A stretch of 30,820 nucleotides of DNA from Flavobacterium psychrophilum (GCA_945878515.1 CAMCTL010000022.1:1-30820); one strand, 5' to 3'. Shown: positions 7,168-16,216, counted from the stretch's first letter. The notes: generated by a model not told the origin, from the sequence alone. Made by a program: numbers and translations.

Positions 7168-8145
7168 TTAATCAAACGATTGGTTTTCCTGATTCGCAGC
7201 TTGCGCAATGGCAACATATTCCACTGCCGAGATATTGCCATAATAAAAGTTCAAAGGATTTACGACTTTGCCATTTTTATGCACCTCATAATGCAAATGT
7301 GGTCCTTCTGATCTTCCCGTGCTTCCCACATAACCTATAACATCACCACGTTTGATGCGTTGTCCCGGTCTGCATTTGTACTTGCTAAGATGCGCATATA
7401 AAGTTTCATATCCAAACCCGTGTCTGATCACTATATGATTTCCAAAACCCGATGCAGTATTATCTGCTCTTGCTACAATGCCGTCTCCCGTTGCATAAAT
7501 TGGAGTTCCTGTTTTTGCAGTAAAATCCATTCCTTCGTGCATTTTTCTGGTCTTTGTAAAAGGATCTGTTCGATAACCAAAACCAGATACCATACTTCTT
7601 AAATTCTCGTTCCTCACTGGCTGAATCGCAGGAATCGCAGCTAATAATTTATCTTTGGACTTAGCCATTTTCAAAATATCATCCAACGATTTCGATTGAA
7701 CGGCAAGCTGTTTTCTCAACACATCAATTCTTTTTGTAGTGCTAGTAACCAATTGAGAATTGTTATAACCTTCTAAATCCTTGTACCGATTAGCATCTTT
7801 AAAACCTGATTTTCGCTCCTCTTCAGGAATGGGCGATGAGTTAAAATATACTCTGTACAAGTTATTGTCCCGATCCTCAATGAACTTCAGAACATCTTCT
7901 ACTTCGTCCATTTTTTTGTTCAAAATGGCATAACGCAACTTCAAATTCTCGATTTCTCGAGCCTGTTTTTTATTTTTTGGAGTTTCAAAATACGGTGTAT
8001 TCAATAAAACAATGAAACTTAAAAGACCAAACAAAGCCGAAGCCACCAAAAACAACAAAACAACGCCAATTTTCTTCCTCGTTCTTGTGATAATCTTTCT
8101 ATAGGCTAGATTTTCGGAATCGTAATAATATTTTACTTTCGCCAT
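7168..8145 (-). CDS. M23-family metallopeptidase, membrane-anchored
   Basis: 325-residue LytM-type zinc peptidase that should cut peptide cross-links in peptidoglycan at the periplasmic face. One membrane segment lies at about 27-48, followed by coiled-coil regions (about 60-95 and 135-165). The C-terminal M23 domain has the zinc ligands HEGMD (H203, D207) and HLH (H283, H285), with a further conserved H252 in YAHLSKY. Catalytic residues are complete, so it is likely active rather than an EnvC-like activator. The start follows a TAAATTTG -7 box by about 46 bases. The downstream merR gene on the same strand is 105 bases away, across a spacer of degenerate AATCTG repeats. Confidence 0.95.
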   Translation of the reverse strand: MAKVKYYYDSENLAYRKIITRTRKKIGVVLLFLVASALFGLLSFIVLLNTPYFETPKNKKQAREIENLKLRYAILNKKMDEVEDVLKFIEDRDNNLYRVYFNSSPIPEEERKSGFKDANRYKDLEGYNNSQLVTSTTKRIDVLRKQLAVQSKSLDDILKMAKSKDKLLAAIPAIQPVRNENLRSMVSGFGYRTDPFTKTRKMHEGMDFTAKTGTPIYATGDGIVARADNTASGFGNHIVIRHGFGYETLYAHLSKYKCRPGQRIKRGDVIGYVGSTGRSEGPHLHYEVHKNGKVVNPLNFYYGNISAVEYVAIAQAANQENQSFD

Positions 8146-8518
8146 ATTTTAAAATACCCTATTTTTGCACATCGTAAAAAAGTTAGTCGAACAAATTTAA
8201 TAAATGTTTCAGGTTTTTGCAGTCTTTATTATATAATTTTATTAAAAGACTAAAATCTGCATTCAGAAAACTGAAAACTAGTAACTTTTTTATGTGCCTT
8301 TTCCAGCTATTCGTTGCAAGTTCTCGTTTTGAAATCTTTTTTTCTAATAAGCCAGCAGGAGCTTCCTTTGGTCGCTCTGCCAGCTCAAGAAAAAAATAGA
8401 TTCCAAAACTTCGAAGCTTTCCACTTTTATCTGGGGCAAAAGTTAGTTCGTTGATTGACCTTTCGTTGATGCGAAAGCCGATTTAACAATTAACCAAATA
8501 ACCGATTAAAAAATAAAA
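8146..8518. other. 373-bp divergent intergenic region between the M23 peptidase and alaS
   Basis: It contains the minus-strand -7 box at 8192-8199, a degenerate AAATCTGCATTCAGAAAACTG segment near 8251 that resembles other spacers in the window, and a duplicated GCCAGC (in the 8340-8395 stretch). No coding or RNA gene is supported. A 60-codon plus-strand frame here has low-complexity, Lys/Phe/Ser-rich composition and is not credible. Confidence 0.6.
8192..8199 (-). promoter_or_regulatory. Putative -7 box TAAATTTG for the M23-merR-lemA set
   Basis: The minus strand reads TAAATTTG, a match to TAnnTTTG, about 46 bases before the M23 peptidase ATG. No clear TTG element at the expected distance. 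Confidence 0.45.
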
Positions 8519-11149
8519 ATGAAATCACAAGACGTACGCAAACAATTTCTAGATTTTTTCGAAAGCAAAGGACATTTAATTGTTCCTTCGGCGCCAATAG
8601 TTCTCAAAAACGATCCAACGCTGATGTTCAACAACTCGGGAATGGCGCAGTTTAAGGAATATTTTTTAGGTAACGCCACACCGAAAAGCAAAAGAATTGC
8701 CGATACACAAAAATGTCTTCGCGTTTCAGGAAAACACAACGATTTAGAAGAAGTAGGAATTGATACCTACCACCACACCATGTTCGAAATGTTGGGCAAC
8801 TGGTCATTTGGCGATTATTTCAAAAAAGAAGCTATCAATTGGGCATGGGAATTGTTGACTGAAGTTTATAAAATTCCAAAAGACATTCTTTACGTATCCG
8901 TTTTTGAAGGAAATGCTGAAGAAAATGTACCTTTCGACCAAGAAGCTTACGATATTTGGAAAACTTTAATCGATGAAGACCGAATTATTCTTGGAAATAA
9001 AAAAGACAATTTTTGGGAAATGGGCGATCAAGGACCTTGTGGGCCATGTTCAGAAATTCACGTGGACATTCGTTCAGCCGAAGAAAAAGCTTTGGTTTCA
9101 GGGAAATCTTTGGTAAACAATGACCATCCACACGTTGTCGAGATTTGGAACAACGTATTTATGGAATTCAACCGTAAAGCCGATGGTTCCTTAGAAAAAT
9201 TACCAGCACAACATGTCGATACCGGAATGGGATTCGAACGTTTGTGTATGGTTCTGCAAGGCGTTCAATCGAATTATGACACTGATGTTTTTACACCATT
9301 AATTAGAGAAATCGAGTTAATTACAGGAGCAAAATACACCATCAAAGCGTCCAACGAAGACGAAGATAAAGTAAATATTGCCGTTCGTGTCATTGCGGAT
9401 CACGTTCGTGCCGTGGCTTTCTCAATTGCCGATGGTCAATTGCCGTCTAATACTGGAGCAGGTTATGTGATTAGAAGGATTTTGCGTCGCGCTATTCGTT
9501 ACGGTTTTACTTTTTTGAATACCAAACAGCCATTTATTTATAAATTAGTCGAAACTTTGAGCAGTCAAATGGGAAGTTCTTTCCCTGAGATAAAATCACA
9601 AAAAATACTTTGTGCCAATGTGATTCGTGAGGAAGAAAATTCTTTTTTAAGAACATTAGATCAAGGATTGATTTTGTTGGAAAATATAATTATCAATTCA
9701 AAAGGCACTGTTATTTCAGGAAAAAAAGCTTTCGAATTGTTTGATACTTATGGTTTTCCGATTGATTTAACGGCTTTAATTCTTTCTGAAAAAGGCTTGA
9801 GCTTAGACGAAGCCGCTTTTGAATCGGAATTACAAATACAAAAAGAGCGTTCTCGTGCTGCATCTAAAGTAAAAGCTGGCGATTGGAATGTTTTAATCGA
9901 TGACGAAGAACAGGAATTTATTGGCTACGATTATACAGAAGCCAATGTAAAAATCACTCGCTATCGAAAGGTGGAAAGTGTGAAAGATGGTGAAATTTAC
10001 CAATTGGTTTTAAATATGACCCCTTTTTATCCAGAAGGCGGAGGACAAGTGGGAGATACTGGAGTGCTTGAAACGGCAAACGGCGATATTATTTATATCA
10101 TTGACACCAAAAAAGAAAACAACCAAATTATCCATTTTACAAAAGAATTACCGTCTAATTTGACCGAGATTTTCAAAGTAATTGTTGGGTCGGATCTAAG
10201 ACGCAAGTCGGCAGCCAACCATTCGGCAACACACTTGATGCACCAAGCTTTAAGAAGTATTCTCGGCACGCATGTGGAGCAAAAAGGATCATTGGTTAAT
10301 CCAAAAAATTTGCGATTTGATTTTTCACATTTCGCTAAAATGACAGCCGACGAATTGAGTCAAGTAGAAGACTTTGTTAATGCGCGAATTCAGGAGCAAT
10401 TGCCTTTAATTGAAAGAAGAAATATTCCAATTCAACAAGCTTTAGACGAAGGAGCAATGGCGTTGTTTGGAGAGAAATATGGTGATACGGTTCGTGCCAT
10501 CAAATTTGGAGAAAGCATGGAGTTGTGCGGCGGAATTCACGTCAAAAACACCGCTGAAATTTGGCATTTCAAAATCATCAGTGAAGGTGCTGTTGCAGCC
10601 GGAATTCGTCGTATTGAAGCAATTACCAGTGATGCCGTAAAAGCATATTTTGAAAATCAAGAAAATACTTTAACTGAGGTAAAAACGGTTTTGAAAAACC
10701 CACAAGATGTTGTCAAATCAGTTCATTCATTACAAGATGAAAATGCGAAATTGAAAAAGCAATTGGAAGTTTTATTGAAAGATAAAGCTAAGAATATGAA
10801 AGGCGAATTGGCACAAGAACTTCAAATAGTTAATGGAATACAATTCCTTGCAAAACAAGTCGATTTGAGTCCAGAAGGAGCTAAGGATTTGGCTTATGAA
10901 TTGGGAACTTATGGCAAAAATATTTTCTTAGTTTTGGCTACAGCCGATGAAGAAAAACCAATGTTGAGCTGTTATATTTCCAAAGAATTAGTTGCCGATA
11001 AAAACCTGAATGCTGGTCAAGTTGTTCGAGAATTAGGAAAATATATTCAAGGTGGAGGCGGAGGTCAACCGTTTTTTGCAACCGCTGGAGGTAAAAAAGT
11101 AGAAGGAATTCAGGAAGCTTTAGAAAAAGCAATTGATTTTGTGAAGTAA
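8519..11149 (+). CDS. alaS: Alanine--tRNA ligase
   Basis: 876 residues, the normal full length. It charges tRNA(Ala) with alanine and clears mischarged Ser and Gly. The N-terminal class II catalytic core starts [19 protein letters not shown] and includes [15 protein letters not shown] and DTGMGFERL. The editing domain has the zinc ligands NHSATH (H568, H572) and CGGIH (C670, H674). The C-Ala domain ends with the glycine-rich [14 protein letters not shown]. The ATG at 8519 is at the family-standard position. All key motifs are intact. A 15-bp hairpin (11189-11223) lies 40 bases downstream. Confidence 0.99.
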   Translation: MKSQDVRKQFLDFFESKGHLIVPSAPIVLKNDPTLMFNNSGMAQFKEYFLGNATPKSKRIADTQKCLRVSGKHNDLEEVGIDTYHHTMFEMLGNWSFGDYFKKEAINWAWELLTEVYKIPKDILYVSVFEGNAEENVPFDQEAYDIWKTLIDEDRIILGNKKDNFWEMGDQGPCGPCSEIHVDIRSAEEKALVSGKSLVNNDHPHVVEIWNNVFMEFNRKADGSLEKLPAQHVDTGMGFERLCMVLQGVQSNYDTDVFTPLIREIELITGAKYTIKASNEDEDKVNIAVRVIADHVRAVAFSIADGQLPSNTGAGYVIRRILRRAIRYGFTFLNTKQPFIYKLVETLSSQMGSSFPEIKSQKILCANVIREEENSFLRTLDQGLILLENIIINSKGTVISGKKAFELFDTYGFPIDLTALILSEKGLSLDEAAFESELQIQKERSRAASKVKAGDWNVLIDDEEQEFIGYDYTEANVKITRYRKVESVKDGEIYQLVLNMTPFYPEGGGQVGDTGVLETANGDIIYIIDTKKENNQIIHFTKELPSNLTEIFKVIVGSDLRRKSAANHSATHLMHQALRSILGTHVEQKGSLVNPKNLRFDFSHFAKMTADELSQVEDFVNARIQEQLPLIERRNIPIQQALDEGAMALFGEKYGDTVRAIKFGESMELCGGIHVKNTAEIWHFKIISEGAVAAGIRRIEAITSDAVKAYFENQENTLTEVKTVLKNPQDVVKSVHSLQDENAKLKKQLEVLLKDKAKNMKGELAQELQIVNGIQFLAKQVDLSPEGAKDLAYELGTYGKNIFLVLATADEEKPMLSCYISKELVADKNLNAGQVVRELGKYIQGGGGGQPFFATAGGKKVEGIQEALEKAIDFVK

Positions 11150-11188
11150 AAGTTGTACTTTTATATGACTAAATGTAAATATATTTCT

Positions 11189-11223
11189 AAACCTCAAAGG
11201 TTTTTTTCAAACCTTTGAGGTTT
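11189..11223. terminator. Perfect 15-bp hairpin downstream of alaS
   Basis: AAACCTCAAAGGTTT (11189-11203), loop TTTTC, and the exact complement (11209-11223). It sits between alaS and the next plus-strand gene and probably terminates alaS transcripts, although no long T-run follows the stem. Its AACCT...AGGTT ends resemble the hairpin at 21773-21805, which suggests a dispersed terminator/repeat family. Confidence 0.7.
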
Positions 11224-11239
11224 CATTTCCAAAATAATA

Positions 11240-11503
11240 ATGACAAGAGAAGAATTCATAACGAAAAACGCCCATCTTTTTTGGTACATTAAGAAAGACG
11301 CCATTCCTAATATTGGGAATGAAGTTTTGGTGGAATTTATTTTTAATTATGGCACTTGGCAAGATGTAAAAGATTTGATAAAAATAATCGGTTACAATGA
11401 ATTGAAAAGGGTTTATGAGGATGTTACCGATAGAAAAATTGGGAATTACATTCCTGAAATGCTAGATTTAATGGGCAGAATTACACATAAATATGCATCT
11501 TGA
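11240..11503 (+). CDS. DUF6922-like small protein, probable antitoxin partner of the AbiEii gene
   Basis: 87 residues, starting MTREEFITKNAHLFWYIKKD, then NEVLVEFIFNYGTWQDVKDL and GYNELKRVYEDV. The HLFW motif followed by a helical YG..D...L...G..E pattern fits the DUF6922-type proteins found beside AbiEii nucleotidyltransferases in Bacteroidota. It overlaps the start of the AbiEii gene by 11 bases, so the two are translationally coupled. In this arrangement the small upstream protein is inferred to act as antitoxin or regulator. There is no enzymatic motif. The family assignment rests on pattern recognition alone. Confidence 0.7.
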   Translation: MTREEFITKNAHLFWYIKKDAIPNIGNEVLVEFIFNYGTWQDVKDLIKIIGYNELKRVYEDVTDRKIGNYIPEMLDLMGRITHKYAS

Positions 11504-12119
11504 AATTTTAAATAAAGACCAATTAGAACTTCTGCCAATAATTTCCCAGTTTAAAAGGGAATACTATTTGGTTGGCGGAACGGCAATTGCGCTGCATATT
11601 GGTCACCGAGAGTCGATTGATTTTGATTTATTTAAAGAAAAAGCTATTAGGAAGCAAGATGTTTTTTCTAAACTTAAGAAAATCGATTATAAAGTTTCGT
11701 TTGCAGATTATAATCAAATAAATATGTTGTCAAATGGTGTGAAAATTACTTTTTTCTCTTTTCCTTATTCAGTTCCGTTGAATTCTGAGTTAAAAGGTAT
11801 TCTCAAAATGCCCGATTTATTGACACTTGCTGCAATGAAAGCTTTTGCTTTGGGCAGACGCGCAAAATATAAAGACTATGTTGATTTGTATTTTATCATA
11901 AAATTTCATTATTCTATTTACGATATTTCTGCAAAAGCGGCATCTATTTTTAAAGAACAGTTTATTGAAAAGCAATTTATTGCTCAGCTTGGCTATTATA
12001 AAGGAATTGACTACCGAGAAGAAGTTACTTATTTAATTCCAAATCCACCAACTGAAGCGGAAGTTCAAGATTTTTTAATTAATGCAAGTATAGAAGGATT
12101 AGAAATATCTCAAATTTAG
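11493..12119 (+). CDS. AbiEii/AbiGii-family nucleotidyltransferase (toxin-type)
   Basis: 208-residue member of the DNA polymerase beta-like nucleotidyltransferase fold. The signature is YLVGGTAIALHIGHRESIDF followed by DLF: the GG motif (G28, G29) and the DxD metal ligands D43 and D45. Later elements include LLTLAAMKAFALGRRAKYKD and DYVDLYFI, the conserved Lys and Asp block of the family. Characterised relatives (AbiEii, MenT) are toxins that add nucleotides to RNA, and the AbiE system gives phage abortive infection. It overlaps the upstream DUF6922-like gene by 11 bases, and its stop directly abuts the GSCFA start. Motifs are complete, so it is probably active; its target is unknown. Confidence 0.9.
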   Translation: MHLEILNKDQLELLPIISQFKREYYLVGGTAIALHIGHRESIDFDLFKEKAIRKQDVFSKLKKIDYKVSFADYNQINMLSNGVKITFFSFPYSVPLNSELKGILKMPDLLTLAAMKAFALGRRAKYKDYVDLYFIIKFHYSIYDISAKAASIFKEQFIEKQFIAQLGYYKGIDYREEVTYLIPNPPTEAEVQDFLINASIEGLEISQI

Positions 12120-13079
12120 ATGCAATTCCGAACCAAAATTCCCATTCCACAGTCTGATTTCAAAATAGATTACAATTCAAAAATTGTATTGTTGGGTTCT
12201 TGTTTTGCCGAAAATATGGCCGGTAAGTTCGATTATTTCAAGTTTGACAACAACTGCAATCCGTTTGGCATTTTATTTCATCCGTTGGCAATCGAAAAAT
12301 TGATTGATTTTGCCATTTCTGAAAAACATTTTAACGAGGACGATGTTTTCTTTCACAATGAGCGTTGGCATTGTTTTGATGCGCATTCGGATTTGAGCAA
12401 TTCTAGTCAGCCTGCATTAATTGCTAACTTGAATAGCATTGTAAAGTCTTTAAAATTAGAGCTTCAAGCTGCTTCTCATATCATTATTACTTACGGAACA
12501 TCTTGGGTTTACCGAAATATTGCGACCAACAAGATTGTTGCCAATTGCCATAAAGTTCCTCAGGCAGCATTCGGAAAAGAAATTTTATCAGTTGATACTA
12601 TCCAAAAATCGATGCAAAATACTTTGGATTTAATTCAAAAAATAAATCCAAACTGCAATTTTATTTTCACCGTTTCGCCAGTGCGTCACATCAAAGATGG
12701 TTTTGTCGAAAATCAGCAAAGTAAAGCGCATTTATTTTCCGCAATCCATCAAATTTTGCAATCTGAAATCTGCAATCTGCAATCCGCAATCTATGTTCCA
12801 AGCTACGAAATAATGATGGACGAATTGCGCGACTATCGGTTTTATGCCGAAGATATGATTCATCCAAGCCAAGTGGCGATAGATTATATTTGGCAACGAT
12901 TTACCGAAACCAATATTTCTCAAGACGGTCTTACAATTATGAAAGAAGTCGAAATAATTCAAAAAGGATTGGCTCATAGGCCGTTTAATCCAAATTCTGA
13001 AAGTCACCAGCAATTTTTATCTAAACTTCAGGGAAAAAGAACTAAATTGGTATCGAAATATCCATTTATAAAATTTTAA
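12120..13079 (+). CDS. GSCFA-domain protein
   Basis: 319 residues. The family signature is near the N-terminus (KIVLLGSCFAENMAGKFDYF, G26-S27-C28-F29-A30), followed by NNCNPFGILFHPLAIEKLID. The C-terminal part has HPSQVAIDYIW. GSCFA proteins resemble SGNH-type hydrolases (the Ser of GS, and the D..H block near DMIHPS), but their substrate is not established. No signal peptide. The ATG is adjacent to the AbiEii stop. An unusual internal segment, about residues 213-225 (ILQSEICNLQSAIY), is encoded by a degenerate repeat, CAATCTGAAATCTGCAATCT (12759-12778) and on to about 12790, of the sort found in intergenic spacers. This looks like in-frame repeat expansion. Confidence 0.93.
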   Translation: MQFRTKIPIPQSDFKIDYNSKIVLLGSCFAENMAGKFDYFKFDNNCNPFGILFHPLAIEKLIDFAISEKHFNEDDVFFHNERWHCFDAHSDLSNSSQPALIANLNSIVKSLKLELQAASHIIITYGTSWVYRNIATNKIVANCHKVPQAAFGKEILSVDTIQKSMQNTLDLIQKINPNCNFIFTVSPVRHIKDGFVENQQSKAHLFSAIHQILQSEICNLQSAIYVPSYEIMMDELRDYRFYAEDMIHPSQVAIDYIWQRFTETNISQDGLTIMKEVEIIQKGLAHRPFNPNSESHQQFLSKLQGKRTKLVSKYPFIKF

Positions 13080-13081
13080 TT

Positions 13082-13702
13082 ATGCAAAATAGAATTATAG
13101 CTGGAATAGGAATCGTTATTGCAATTTTTTTACTTTTCAAATTCTGCGATTTCAAAAAAGAAGACGATGCCACATTAGATTACAACACCAATCTTATTCA
13201 GCAACAAATTGTCAATGTTGGAAAAATAGTGGTTACCGAAGGTCATTTTGCCGAAGTGATTACCTATAAAGACCAAGATGAATATTTAATGGGAGTAGTT
13301 TCTTTTGAAAAAAAAGCCATCGTTATTATCAATGCAGATGTAACTGTGGCTTATGATTTACACCAAATGAAATATGATATTGACGAAAAAACCAAGACGA
13401 TTACCATCGTAAATATTCCAAAAGAAGAAATAAAAATTAGTCCAGATATTAAATATTATGATGTACAGCAAAGCACTATGAATCCTTTTACAGGCGATGA
13501 TTACAATAAAATAAACAAACTCGTTCGTGCTAATCTCGCTAAAAAAATCGATAAGTCGTCCTTGAAAACCAATGCTAAAAACAGATTGATTTCGGAGCTT
13601 TCGAAAATGCTAATTCTAACCAATACAATGGGATGGAAGTTGCAATACAAAGGAAATGTTATTGCAAATGAAACTGATTTTAATCAAAAGATAAAAGGGT
13701 AA
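13082..13702 (+). CDS. DUF4230-domain protein, membrane-anchored
   Basis: 206 residues with one N-terminal membrane helix (about 5-22, IIAGIGIVIAIFLLFKF) and an extracytoplasmic DUF4230 domain: VGKIVVTEGHFAEVITYKD, KAIVIINADVTVAYDLHQM and TITIVNIPKEEIKISPDIKY. The N-terminal Cys at about residue 22 lies at the end of the helix but lacks a proper lipobox. The function of DUF4230 is unknown. The start is 2 bases after the GSCFA stop, so they are co-transcribed. It converges with the DUF5522 gene with only 9 bases between their ends. Confidence 0.9.
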   Translation: MQNRIIAGIGIVIAIFLLFKFCDFKKEDDATLDYNTNLIQQQIVNVGKIVVTEGHFAEVITYKDQDEYLMGVVSFEKKAIVIINADVTVAYDLHQMKYDIDEKTKTITIVNIPKEEIKISPDIKYYDVQQSTMNPFTGDDYNKINKLVRANLAKKIDKSSLKTNAKNRLISELSKMLILTNTMGWKLQYKGNVIANETDFNQKIKG

Positions 13703-13711
13703 TTAGCGCAC

Positions 13712-13888
13712 TTATTTCTTTATTGTTCCAGTTTTTTTATCAAATCCATAAGGACAATGCCGACAGCCACTTTTGCAACAGTAACCTCTTTTTAAATGGT
13801 GTCGCTCAGTAAAACATTTGTAACCTTCAGGCGTATAATAAAAATCCTCGCCTTCAATTATTTTATTTTCATTACTTTGTTCATTCAT
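13712..13888 (-). CDS. DUF5522-family small Cys-rich protein
   Basis: 58 residues with a cysteine cluster GYCCKSGCRHCPYGF (C37, C38, C42, C45) plus C25 in YKCFTERHHL. The spacing suggests a zinc or iron-sulfur site. It is a small conserved Bacteroidota protein without known function. I chose the ATG at 13886-13888 (MNEQSNENK). A longer frame adds 21 residues that overlap the start of the divergent neighbouring gene and look unlike the family. Confidence 0.85.
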   Translation of the reverse strand: MNEQSNENKIIEGEDFYYTPEGYKCFTERHHLKRGYCCKSGCRHCPYGFDKKTGTIKK

Positions 13889-13916
13889 AATCGCAAATTT
13901 ATATACTTTTAATAGA

Positions 13917-14246
13917 ATGTTTCTAATTGTGGCAAAATATTTAATACCCAAAGGCTACAAAGGATTGGCTTTGTTTCCGTTTGTCTTACTAAAATATCAA
14001 TGTGATAAAAATGACAAAATTTTTTTAAATCATGAACGAATTCATTTGCAGCAACAGTTAGAAATGTTCATCTTCCCTTTTTATATTTGGTATTTTCTTG
14101 AGTTTTGTTTGCGGTGGATTCAATATAGAAACTTTGATTTGGCTTACCGAAATATTGGTTTTGAACGAGAAGCTTACAACAAAGAGAATGACCTTGACTA
14201 TTTAAAGCAAAGAAAATTCTGGAAATTTTTGAAGTATATTCCTTAA
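13917..14246 (+). CDS. Small HExxH-containing hypothetical protein
   Basis: 109 residues. A motif NHERIHLQQQLEMF (H39, E40, H43) has the HExxH zinc-metalloprotease pattern. It is followed by a hydrophobic segment (about 50-66, MFIFPFYIWYFLEFCL) and then YRNIGFEREAYNKEND, where a glutamate (E83 or E85) could be the third ligand. It resembles a minimal membrane-associated peptidase seen as a hypothetical protein in flavobacteria, but activity is unproven. No signal peptide is evident beyond a weakly hydrophobic start. Its start is 28 bases from the divergent DUF5522 start. Confidence 0.8.
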   Translation: MFLIVAKYLIPKGYKGLALFPFVLLKYQCDKNDKIFLNHERIHLQQQLEMFIFPFYIWYFLEFCLRWIQYRNFDLAYRNIGFEREAYNKENDLDYLKQRKFWKFLKYIP

Positions 14247-14369
14247 TTAAGTACAGTACATAAAATATTGTCGTGTTTATTTCTACTGAAAGTATTGTAA
14301 TTATTGGCAATTTTACATAATACAATACGACATTATATAATTCTTACTACTTACCTATTTTCTGTATTG

Positions 14370-14377
14370 TATATTTG
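14370..14377 (+). promoter_or_regulatory. Putative -7 box TATATTTG before the ACC deaminase-like gene
   Basis: TATATTTG matches TAnnTTTG and lies 18 bases before the TTG start codon at 14396. It supports a start at 14396 and argues against a longer upstream product. Confidence 0.45.
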
Positions 14378-14395
14378 TTCTAAATTATCTTTATT

Positions 14396-15301
14396 TTGCA
14401 AGAAATTCTTACTCAAAAAATAAATGTAGCTTGTAGCACAATTTCCGTTTCCATTAGGCGGGAAGATCTTATTCATCCTTTTATTTCAGGAAACAAACTC
14501 CGAAAACTAAAATACAATTTACTTCAAGCAAAGGCCGAAAATCACAATACTTTACTCACTTTTGGCGGCGCTTTTTCTAATCATATCGCTGCGACCGCTT
14601 ATGCTGGAAAAGAAAATGGTTTCAAAACTATTGGAGTTATTCGTGGTGACGAATTGGAAAGTAAAATAGATGAAAACCCAACTTTAAAGTTTGCTCAGGA
14701 ATCTGGCATGCAATTTAAATTTGTTACAAGAGAAATGTATCGTCAAAAAACCGAGGCGTATTTTATCGAAGATTTAAAATACGAATACGGCAATTTTTAT
14801 TGTGTTCCAGAAGGCGGAACCAATGATTTAGCAGTTCAAGGTTGCGAAGAAATTTTGTCTCAAAAAGATTCCGAATATGATTTTGTTTGCTGTTCAGTAG
14901 GAACTGGCGGAACAATTAGTGGTCTTATAAACAGTAGTTTACCGCATCAAAAAATTTTGGGATTTCCCGCCCTGAAAGGTGATTTTTTAAACGATGAAAT
15001 TTGTAAATTTGTCCAAAATCAAAATTGGGAATTAATTACCGATTATCATTTTGGGGGTTATGGGAAAGTGAATCTAGAATTAATTACTTTTATCAATCAG
15101 TTTTATACAGAAAATCAAATTCCTTTGGATCCAATTTATACTGGAAAAATGGTTTTTGGTATTTTGGATTTAATCAATAAAAATTATTTCCCAGAGCATT
15201 CAAAGATTTTGCTCATTCACACTGGCGGTATTCAAGGTGTTTCAGGAATGAACAACAAATTAAGAAATAAACATTTGCCAATAATAAACATACATGTATA
15301 G
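14396..15301 (+). CDS. 1-aminocyclopropane-1-carboxylate deaminase / D-cysteine desulfhydrase-like PLP enzyme, TTG start
   Basis: 301-residue fold-type II PLP enzyme. The Schiff-base lysine is K34 in [12 protein letters not shown], equivalent to the GNKTRKLEY lysine of ACC deaminase. Other family marks are [48 protein letters not shown] and [10 protein letters not shown]. Members break ACC or D-cysteine to 2-oxobutyrate or pyruvate plus ammonia (and sulfide). The Tyr and Glu pair that defines true ACC deaminase cannot be judged by eye, so D-cysteine desulfhydrase is at least as likely. No ATG lies near the family start; TTG at 14396 is the best choice. Its last 8 bases overlap the GH73 gene. 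Confidence 0.88.
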   Translation: MQEILTQKINVACSTISVSIRREDLIHPFISGNKLRKLKYNLLQAKAENHNTLLTFGGAFSNHIAATAYAGKENGFKTIGVIRGDELESKIDENPTLKFAQESGMQFKFVTREMYRQKTEAYFIEDLKYEYGNFYCVPEGGTNDLAVQGCEEILSQKDSEYDFVCCSVGTGGTISGLINSSLPHQKILGFPALKGDFLNDEICKFVQNQNWELITDYHFGGYGKVNLELITFINQFYTENQIPLDPIYTGKMVFGILDLINKNYFPEHSKILLIHTGGIQGVSGMNNKLRNKHLPIINIHV

Positions 15302-16133
15302 AAAGATAATATTAACAGTAGCAATTTTGATGTTTATAGGATGTAACAGTTCTAAATCTGTTATTGTAACCACTAAAAATAGGAATTCAAAACCAACAAA
15401 GGTTAATTCTTCTCAAAAAAATGGTTCAAGATTTGAAGAAAATAAATCAACATCTAAAACGATGTCAACTTCGGATGTTGTAAATGGTTACATTTTAAAT
15501 TATAAAGATATTGCTATGAGCAACATGAAAAATTTTGGGATTCCAGCAAGTATCATTTTGGCACAAGGTATCTTAGAATCTGGTGCTGGTCAAAGTAAAT
15601 TGGCAACTACATCAAACAACCATTTTGGAATAAAATGTCACACCGATTGGAAAGGCGAAACAACCTATCACGACGACGATACAAGTCAGGAATGTTTCAG
15701 GAAATATAAAAAACCAGAAGAATCGTTCCAAGACCACGCTGATATTGTTTCTAAAAGACAACGATATGCTTTGTTGTTCGATTTGCCCAAAGGAGATTAC
15801 AAAGCTTGGGCAAAAGGATTGAAAAATGCTGGCTATGCAACCGACCCAAATTATCCGCAAAAACTGATAAATTATATAGAAAGCTATCATTTAGATGATT
15901 ATGATGCTATTGTTTTAAAAGGTAAAGTTTCAAATTCAGAGATAAAACGTGCAAGAAAAAATTCATCCGAAGGCAACAGTCAAAATGTAAATTTAAAACA
16001 ATACGAAGTGCAACAAGGAGATACGTTGTATTCGATTTCAAAGAAATTTAATATTTCTATCGAAGAAATTAAAAAGCAAAATAATATTTCTGACAATTCT
16101 ATTTCAATAGGGCAAAGCTTAAAAATTCAATAG
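15294..16133 (+). CDS. Glucosaminidase (GH73) lipoprotein with C-terminal LysM
   Basis: 279 residues. The signal peptide ends at a lipobox-like FIGC (C17), so it is probably a lipoprotein of the outer or inner membrane facing the periplasm. A Ser/Lys/Asn-rich linker leads to a GH73 glucosaminidase domain (about 66-205) with [20 protein letters not shown], where E95 is the likely catalytic acid, then NNHFGIKCH and [12 protein letters not shown] LysM domain (about 232-279, [20 protein letters not shown]) binds peptidoglycan. It cleaves the glycan backbone in cell-wall turnover or daughter separation. It overlaps the PLP enzyme by 8 bases. Confidence 0.94.
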   Translation: MYRKIILTVAILMFIGCNSSKSVIVTTKNRNSKPTKVNSSQKNGSRFEENKSTSKTMSTSDVVNGYILNYKDIAMSNMKNFGIPASIILAQGILESGAGQSKLATTSNNHFGIKCHTDWKGETTYHDDDTSQECFRKYKKPEESFQDHADIVSKRQRYALLFDLPKGDYKAWAKGLKNAGYATDPNYPQKLINYIESYHLDDYDAIVLKGKVSNSEIKRARKNSSEGNSQNVNLKQYEVQQGDTLYSISKKFNISIEEIKKQNNISDNSISIGQSLKIQ

Positions 16134-16216
16134 CAATTTCAATAGCAATTTCAATGATAAATCTTTACGCTTTATTCTATACTCTAATATCTATACTCTA
16201 AAATCTACAATCTAAA

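Noticed and set aside
8217..8399. 60-codon plus-strand open frame between M23 and alaS
   Set aside because: Low-complexity, Lys/Phe/Ser-rich product, no family features, and it lies within spacer repeats and the M23 promoter region.
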